From Niastella caeni (GTDB lineage Bacteria > Bacteroidota > Bacteroidia > Chitinophagales > Chitinophagaceae), in contig NZ_STFF01000001.1 in assembly GCF_004834005.1 (NCBI RefSeq), positions 867,347 through 931,346 of the forward strand: a stretch of DNA of 64,000 nucleotides. Reading direction: 5' to 3'. The translations under genes and the position numbers were made by a program. Below the pieces are notes generated by a model. The model had not been told where the DNA came from. It ran no database searches and saw only the letters and a list, made by a program, of their open reading frames with translations. Of the stretch, positions 60,174 through 64,000 are shown piece after piece; the stretch's first letter is position 1, and each line of letters starts with the position of its first letter.

Positions 60174-63100
60174 TTAGAAGGTAATGTTAGCTCCGAGGTT
60201 ATAGCGCTTTACTGTAGGGTAAGCACCCTGGGACGCCCAGCCTGTACCGGCAAAGTTCGATTCACGATCATCAGGCATCTTAGTCCAGGTGGCCAGGTTA
60301 TTGCCATTCAGGTAGACCCTGATGGACTCAAGCCCCATTTTCTTTACCAGTCCTTTATTGATCGTGTAGGCTACTTCTGCATTTTTCAAACGCACGTAGG
60401 CGCCATCGTACATATATTGCGTACCCCGGTAATAGCCTGCAGGCGTGGAAAGCCAGCGGGGCATGGGAACGTCTGCATTGGGATTGTCTTTCGTCCAATA
60501 ACTGCCCTCATCATACACCGTGTGGCTTTGAGAAGCCAGGCTGTTAAATACCACCTGGCGGGTAGCATTGTTAACACCATAGAACTGCACAAAAGCACTT
60601 AAGCCTTTCCAGTCAATGCCAAAGGTGGCGTTGTACGTATTCTGCGGCCAACCGCTATGCCCATACGGAATATTGTCCTGGGCGTCGATTACGCCGTCGC
60701 CATTGTAATCAACAATGTAATAGTTACCGGGCAGCTTCTGGTTGTCATTGGTATTGTGAATGGTGCTTCCATACAATTCATCCCAGGTATTGTAATACCC
60801 GCTGCTAACATGAGAATATACCTGGCCGATCTGCATGCCTTCCGACTTCTGGTAATCGGGCAGCAAGGCAGGATTATCAGCATCGATAACAGTGTTTTTG
60901 GTATGGGTCATATTGAGGTCGCTCCAAAGGCGAATGCCATTGGCAAACGGATAAATGAAATGAAGCTCTATTTCATACCCTTTTGAATTTACCCGCCCCA
61001 GGTTGGCTACGGGTGGGTTAGTGCCGTAATAAGAAGGGACCGAGGTTCTGTTCGACAGCAGGATCTTGGAGCGTTTATCCCGGAAGAAATCTAACTTACC
61101 TCTTACAAATCCGCGAAACAATTCAAAATCGGCGCCTACGTTTACTTTCTCCGCCTGCTCCCACTGAACGTTTGGATTACCAACCGTTAATTCACGATAC
61201 CAGTTATAGGGGCTTTGCTCTGCCGCTTCATTCGTCATACCCAGTCGCGATCTGCCGCCATATCCCCATTCGGAAAGGTAAAGGAACCGGCTGCCTGCAA
61301 ACACATCATCGAAACCTGTTTGCCCATACGAAGCGCGCAGTTTTAAGTTATCGATAAACGTGAGCGAACGCATAAACTCTTCTTTTGACACAAGCCAGTT
61401 CACGCCGCCCGATGAAAAGAATGCAAACCGGTTTGCCTCGGCGAACCGTTCAGAACCGTTATAAGCGCCATTATATTCAATGGTATATTTATTATCGAAA
61501 CTGTACGTAGTACGGAATACCCAGTCTTCGCGGTACGAGGGGATCATGCTACCGTTTGCTGTAATATTGCGGTTGAGCAATCCCATGGCCGTAACATTAT
61601 GCCGCTGGGCAAATGTTCTTGCATAGTTAAGTTGAAGCTGGTAAAACAACCTGCGCTGATTTCCGGTAACAGCGCCGGGCGCCGGGGCCCACTTGATGCC
61701 TTCCTGAAAATCGAAATTGGTAACCCCATCATAAGCCTGTTTATACACCACGGCTCCTGTTTCAGGATCGATCCATTTGCGTTGGGTATCGTTATACAGA
61801 TCGTTGATACCCCGGTCGCCTTCTACAAACGTATTATCCATAGAAACAGTTCCGTTGAACTTCAACCCTTTCAGCAGCCTGTCTAAATTCTGTTCAAGCG
61901 AAAAATCTGTAGTCAGGCGCGTGGTGGTCTGGTATTGAACACCGCCGATGGCCAGGCTTCTTGCCGAATTTTCGGCGCGTCCTTCATTGGGTGCATAGTA
62001 TCCCCAGGAACCGTCGGCATACACCGGCAGGAACACATCGGGCGCCGTGGTATAGGCATCTATCCACGGACCGTACTGGTTACCCGAAAAACCCCATGGG
62101 CTTTTTCTTACCCCGAATGAACCGGAAAGATTTACTTTAAATATGGTGGAAGGCGTTAGTTGAAAATCGAGGTTGGTGCGGGTATTTATCCGGTTAAACC
62201 CGAAGCCGGGTTTATAGCCCCTGTTGTTATCATATATTTTGAAAAGGTCGCCTTCATGCAGGAAATCTGCGCTCGTGAAATACTTGACAAACTTTGTTCC
62301 GCCGCTGATGTTCAGGTTGGCGTTGTGCGACATTGCATAGTCTTTGAACAAAGTGTTTGCCCAATCTACATTGGGATAACGTTCTGCTTCGGCCTGGTTA
62401 GCCGGGTTGCGGTACCTGTTTAAAATATCCTGTGGCAGATAGTCGTTCCAACCTTCCGGCCTAAGCGCTAATTCATATTCGATGGCCTCATTGCGGGTAC
62501 GCAGGGCGTCATAGGAATCCATTTTCCCGGGCAATTTGGAAGGCACCTTCATAATGGTATTCACCGTACCCCTGATGGAAGCCTTGCCCAGCTTACCTCT
62601 TTTTGTTGTAATTAATATTACACCGTTCGCTCCCCGCGATCCGAAGACCGCCGTGGCAGATGCGTCTTTCAGCACTGTTACGGTTTCAACCGAACCTATA
62701 TCTACACTCGTCATGGGACGCTCTACCCCATCCACCAGTACCAGCGGGCTGGAATTATTCCAGGTGCTGCGGCCGCGGATGATGATCTGCGGGTCTTCTT
62801 CGCCGGGCAAGCCCGTACTTTGTGCTGTAATGAGGCCCGGCACATTACCGGTTAACGCAGCGCCGATGTTCGACACACCGCCTGCCCTTTCGAGTACTTT
62901 ACCTGTGGTTTGGGAAACGGCCGCCACAACACCTTCTTTTTTTTGCTTGCCGTAACCTATCACGATCACATCATCCAAACCGGCAATGCTGTCTTTTAAG
63001 GTTATGATCACACTGTTTTGATTGCGGATGTTAACTTCCTGCAGAATCTTTCCAACATAGCTGAAAACCAGTATGTGCTTATCTGATGGAACAGACAGTG

Positions 63101-63317
63101 AAAATTTTCCATCATTGCCGGTTATAGCAATAACGGTGGTCTGCTTTACCTGAACTGTAGCGCCAGGGATAGCCGTTTTTGTTTCATCGAGCACCACTCC
63201 CTGCACAACCCGGGCTTCCTGCGCCTGCAGGGGCGAATGAACAAAAGCAATTGATAGCGTCAACGCTGTTACAAAAAGCCATTTCCATAGCTTTTGTGTA
63301 CAAATCAAATTTAACAT
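60174..63317 (-). CDS. xusA: SusC/RagA-family TonB-dependent receptor (first pair)
   Basis: 1047 residues from the ATG at 63317; the frame extends upstream but that part is basic and unlike a signal sequence. Signal peptide about 1-32, then a carboxypeptidase-like domain (VVQGVVLDETKTAIPGATVQV), then DVIVIGYGKQKK, the conserved segment before the plug, then the plug (LVLVDGVERPMTSVDIGSVE, VLKDASATAVFGSRGANGVI) and a 22-strand barrel ending RYNLGANITF. First gene of the operon. Symbol by gene order. Confidence 0.94.
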   Translation of the reverse strand: MLNLICTQKLWKWLFVTALTLSIAFVHSPLQAQEARVVQGVVLDETKTAIPGATVQVKQTTVIAITGNDGKFSLSVPSDKHILVFSYVGKILQEVNIRNQNSVIITLKDSIAGLDDVIVIGYGKQKKEGVVAAVSQTTGKVLERAGGVSNIGAALTGNVPGLITAQSTGLPGEEDPQIIIRGRSTWNNSSPLVLVDGVERPMTSVDIGSVETVTVLKDASATAVFGSRGANGVILITTKRGKLGKASIRGTVNTIMKVPSKLPGKMDSYDALRTRNEAIEYELALRPEGWNDYLPQDILNRYRNPANQAEAERYPNVDWANTLFKDYAMSHNANLNISGGTKFVKYFTSADFLHEGDLFKIYDNNRGYKPGFGFNRINTRTNLDFQLTPSTIFKVNLSGSFGVRKSPWGFSGNQYGPWIDAYTTAPDVFLPVYADGSWGYYAPNEGRAENSARSLAIGGVQYQTTTRLTTDFSLEQNLDRLLKGLKFNGTVSMDNTFVEGDRGINDLYNDTQRKWIDPETGAVVYKQAYDGVTNFDFQEGIKWAPAPGAVTGNQRRLFYQLQLNYARTFAQRHNVTAMGLLNRNITANGSMIPSYREDWVFRTTYSFDNKYTIEYNGAYNGSERFAEANRFAFFSSGGVNWLVSKEEFMRSLTFIDNLKLRASYGQTGFDDVFAGSRFLYLSEWGYGGRSRLGMTNEAAEQSPYNWYRELTVGNPNVQWEQAEKVNVGADFELFRGFVRGKLDFFRDKRSKILLSNRTSVPSYYGTNPPVANLGRVNSKGYEIELHFIYPFANGIRLWSDLNMTHTKNTVIDADNPALLPDYQKSEGMQIGQVYSHVSSGYYNTWDELYGSTIHNTNDNQKLPGNYYIVDYNGDGVIDAQDNIPYGHSGWPQNTYNATFGIDWKGLSAFVQFYGVNNATRQVVFNSLASQSHTVYDEGSYWTKDNPNADVPMPRWLSTPAGYYRGTQYMYDGAYVRLKNAEVAYTINKGLVKKMGLESIRVYLNGNNLATWTKMPDDRESNFAGTGWASQGAYPTVKRYNLGANITF

Positions 63318-63846
63318 GGGTATTGTGAAAATTTTTAAAGTGAGGACAATAAGAGCCCCGGACAGCCTTGAAAAAGACCATCGCGCCAAAAGGCAACCAG
63401 GTTTAACGGCAACGCTTAATGTGCCATATAACCAGGCGGCTTATTTACTGGCTGCTATTTAAATGTAATGGGAACACTAATAACGGTCGAAAGCGGGAAT
63501 GACGACGAGAGGGTTGTTCAATTTTCATAAGCAAACTTTTAAGTTAATTATTGGTTAGTCAAAATCGTTAGGGCTGTGCATTTGGTCCTTCGACCTGCGC
63601 CTCCGCCAAAGCTTCAGCGACACGCGGACGCTTAAAGGATGCTCATACCGGATAATACCACTTACGAATTTACTTTTGTCGTTGCGCAACCGAGGGAAGG
63701 AATCTCCAAAAGGAGGGAAATAATGTTTACAATTTTATTTGCATTCAATAACACTTTGATTATCATAAACGATTTATAAAAAAACCTTTGTTCGCGTAGG
63801 CCACTCCGTGCATGCCCCTACACACCTTTATATATATTGTTTTTAT
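63318..63846. other. Intergenic region upstream of the xylan operon
   Basis: About 530 bp between the SusC start and the end of the AraC-type gene, both on the minus strand. It must carry the operon promoter, but I see no perfect TAnnTTTG element. A CTTCGAC/CTTCAGCGA-rich stretch around 63588-63640 resembles the words near 39320. No gene is supported. Confidence 0.45.
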
Positions 63847-64000
63847 TTACCGAGGGTTTCCCTTTCTCATTTTTGCTATGTACTCCGAAGGCAGCATGTT
63901 GAATTTTTTCCTGAATAGCTTTGAGAAATAGTTAGGAGTAGAGAACCCGACCTGGTAAGCGATCTCGGAAACGGTTAGGTCGCTTTTTTCCAGCAGCGAG
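63847..64000 (-). CDS. AraC-type DNA-binding C-terminus, probable hybrid two-component regulator (partial)
   Basis: Only the last 51 codons are in the window; the stop is at 63847-63849. The end reads LLEKSDLTVSEIAYQVGFST, then PNYFSKLFRKKFNMLPSEYI, the second helix-turn-helix of an AraC domain. In Bacteroidota this tail is typical of hybrid two-component sensors next to SusC/D loci. Given the xus-like order it is likely the xylan sensor XynR, but the sensor part lies outside, so a simple AraC regulator cannot be excluded. Confidence 0.8.
   Translation of the reverse strand, partial: SLLEKSDLTVSEIAYQVGFSTPNYFSKLFRKKFNMLPSEYIAKMRKGNPR

Overview
The window reads as a chromosomal segment of a Bacteroidota bacterium, most likely a soil or plant-associated member of the Chitinophagaceae. 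This rests on tandem SusC/SusD pairs, a C-terminal type IX secretion sorting domain, TAnnTTTG-type promoter elements, many lipoproteins and a complex I operon without nuoEFG between nuoD and nuoH. The genus is my inference; no rRNA or tRNA gene is visible.

Layout. (1) 1-3.8 kb: the start of a minus-strand complex I operon nuoA-B-C-D-H, carrying three copies of a short GC-rich repeat, two of them inside nuoC and nuoD. (2) 4.3-15.2 kb: ordinary accessory genes: AhpD-like, NTF2-like, RibD-like, GlxA-type regulator, an SGNH plus alpha/beta-hydrolase fusion, an Ada/AlkB alkylation-repair pair, a parvulin, two class-C-beta-lactamase-like hydrolases and an MBL-fold hydrolase. (3) 15.5-20.7 kb: a five-gene plus-strand cluster of a small membrane protein, an astacin zymogen without signal peptide, a YscW/YbaY-like protein, a caspase-like protease and a 773-residue unknown protein. 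I consider it a candidate intracellular protease system. (4) 20.8-22.5 kb: a secreted beta-helix protein with a type IX sorting tail.

(5) 22.7-31.8 kb: an AT-rich island. It holds a uracil-DNA-glycosylase-superfamily protein, an IS256 transposase relic and a restriction-modification locus. The locus has a controller protein, a 351-residue protein, a PD-(D/E)XK nuclease and a protein with two predicted [4Fe-4S] clusters, all convergent with two different DNA methyltransferases. It ends with a GmrSD-type nuclease and its own small regulator. The two arms of the restriction locus share an 11-base motif in their promoters, and the iron-sulfur gene overlaps the facing methyltransferase gene by 65 bp.

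(6) 32-41 kb: a mosaic accessory zone. One conserved hypothetical is followed by about 2.2 kb of non-coding DNA built from successive blocks of degenerate short tandem words. Then come a metallophosphoesterase, the internally deleted relic of a second copy, perfect palindromes, a broken winged-helix gene, a PAAR-metallopeptidase toxin with a likely immunity gene, and a RhuM-Fic protein. (7) 40.6-50 kb: a HAD hydrolase, lipoproteins, an MscS channel and a complete RND efflux operon (adaptor, pump, outer-membrane factor). (8) 50.2-64 kb: a xylan utilisation locus ordered like the known xusABCDE-xyn10C cluster: SusC, SusD, SusC, SusD, a surface lipoprotein and a GH10 xylanase with an inserted carbohydrate-binding region. 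An AraC-type regulator fragment, plausibly the hybrid two-component sensor XynR, sits at the right edge.
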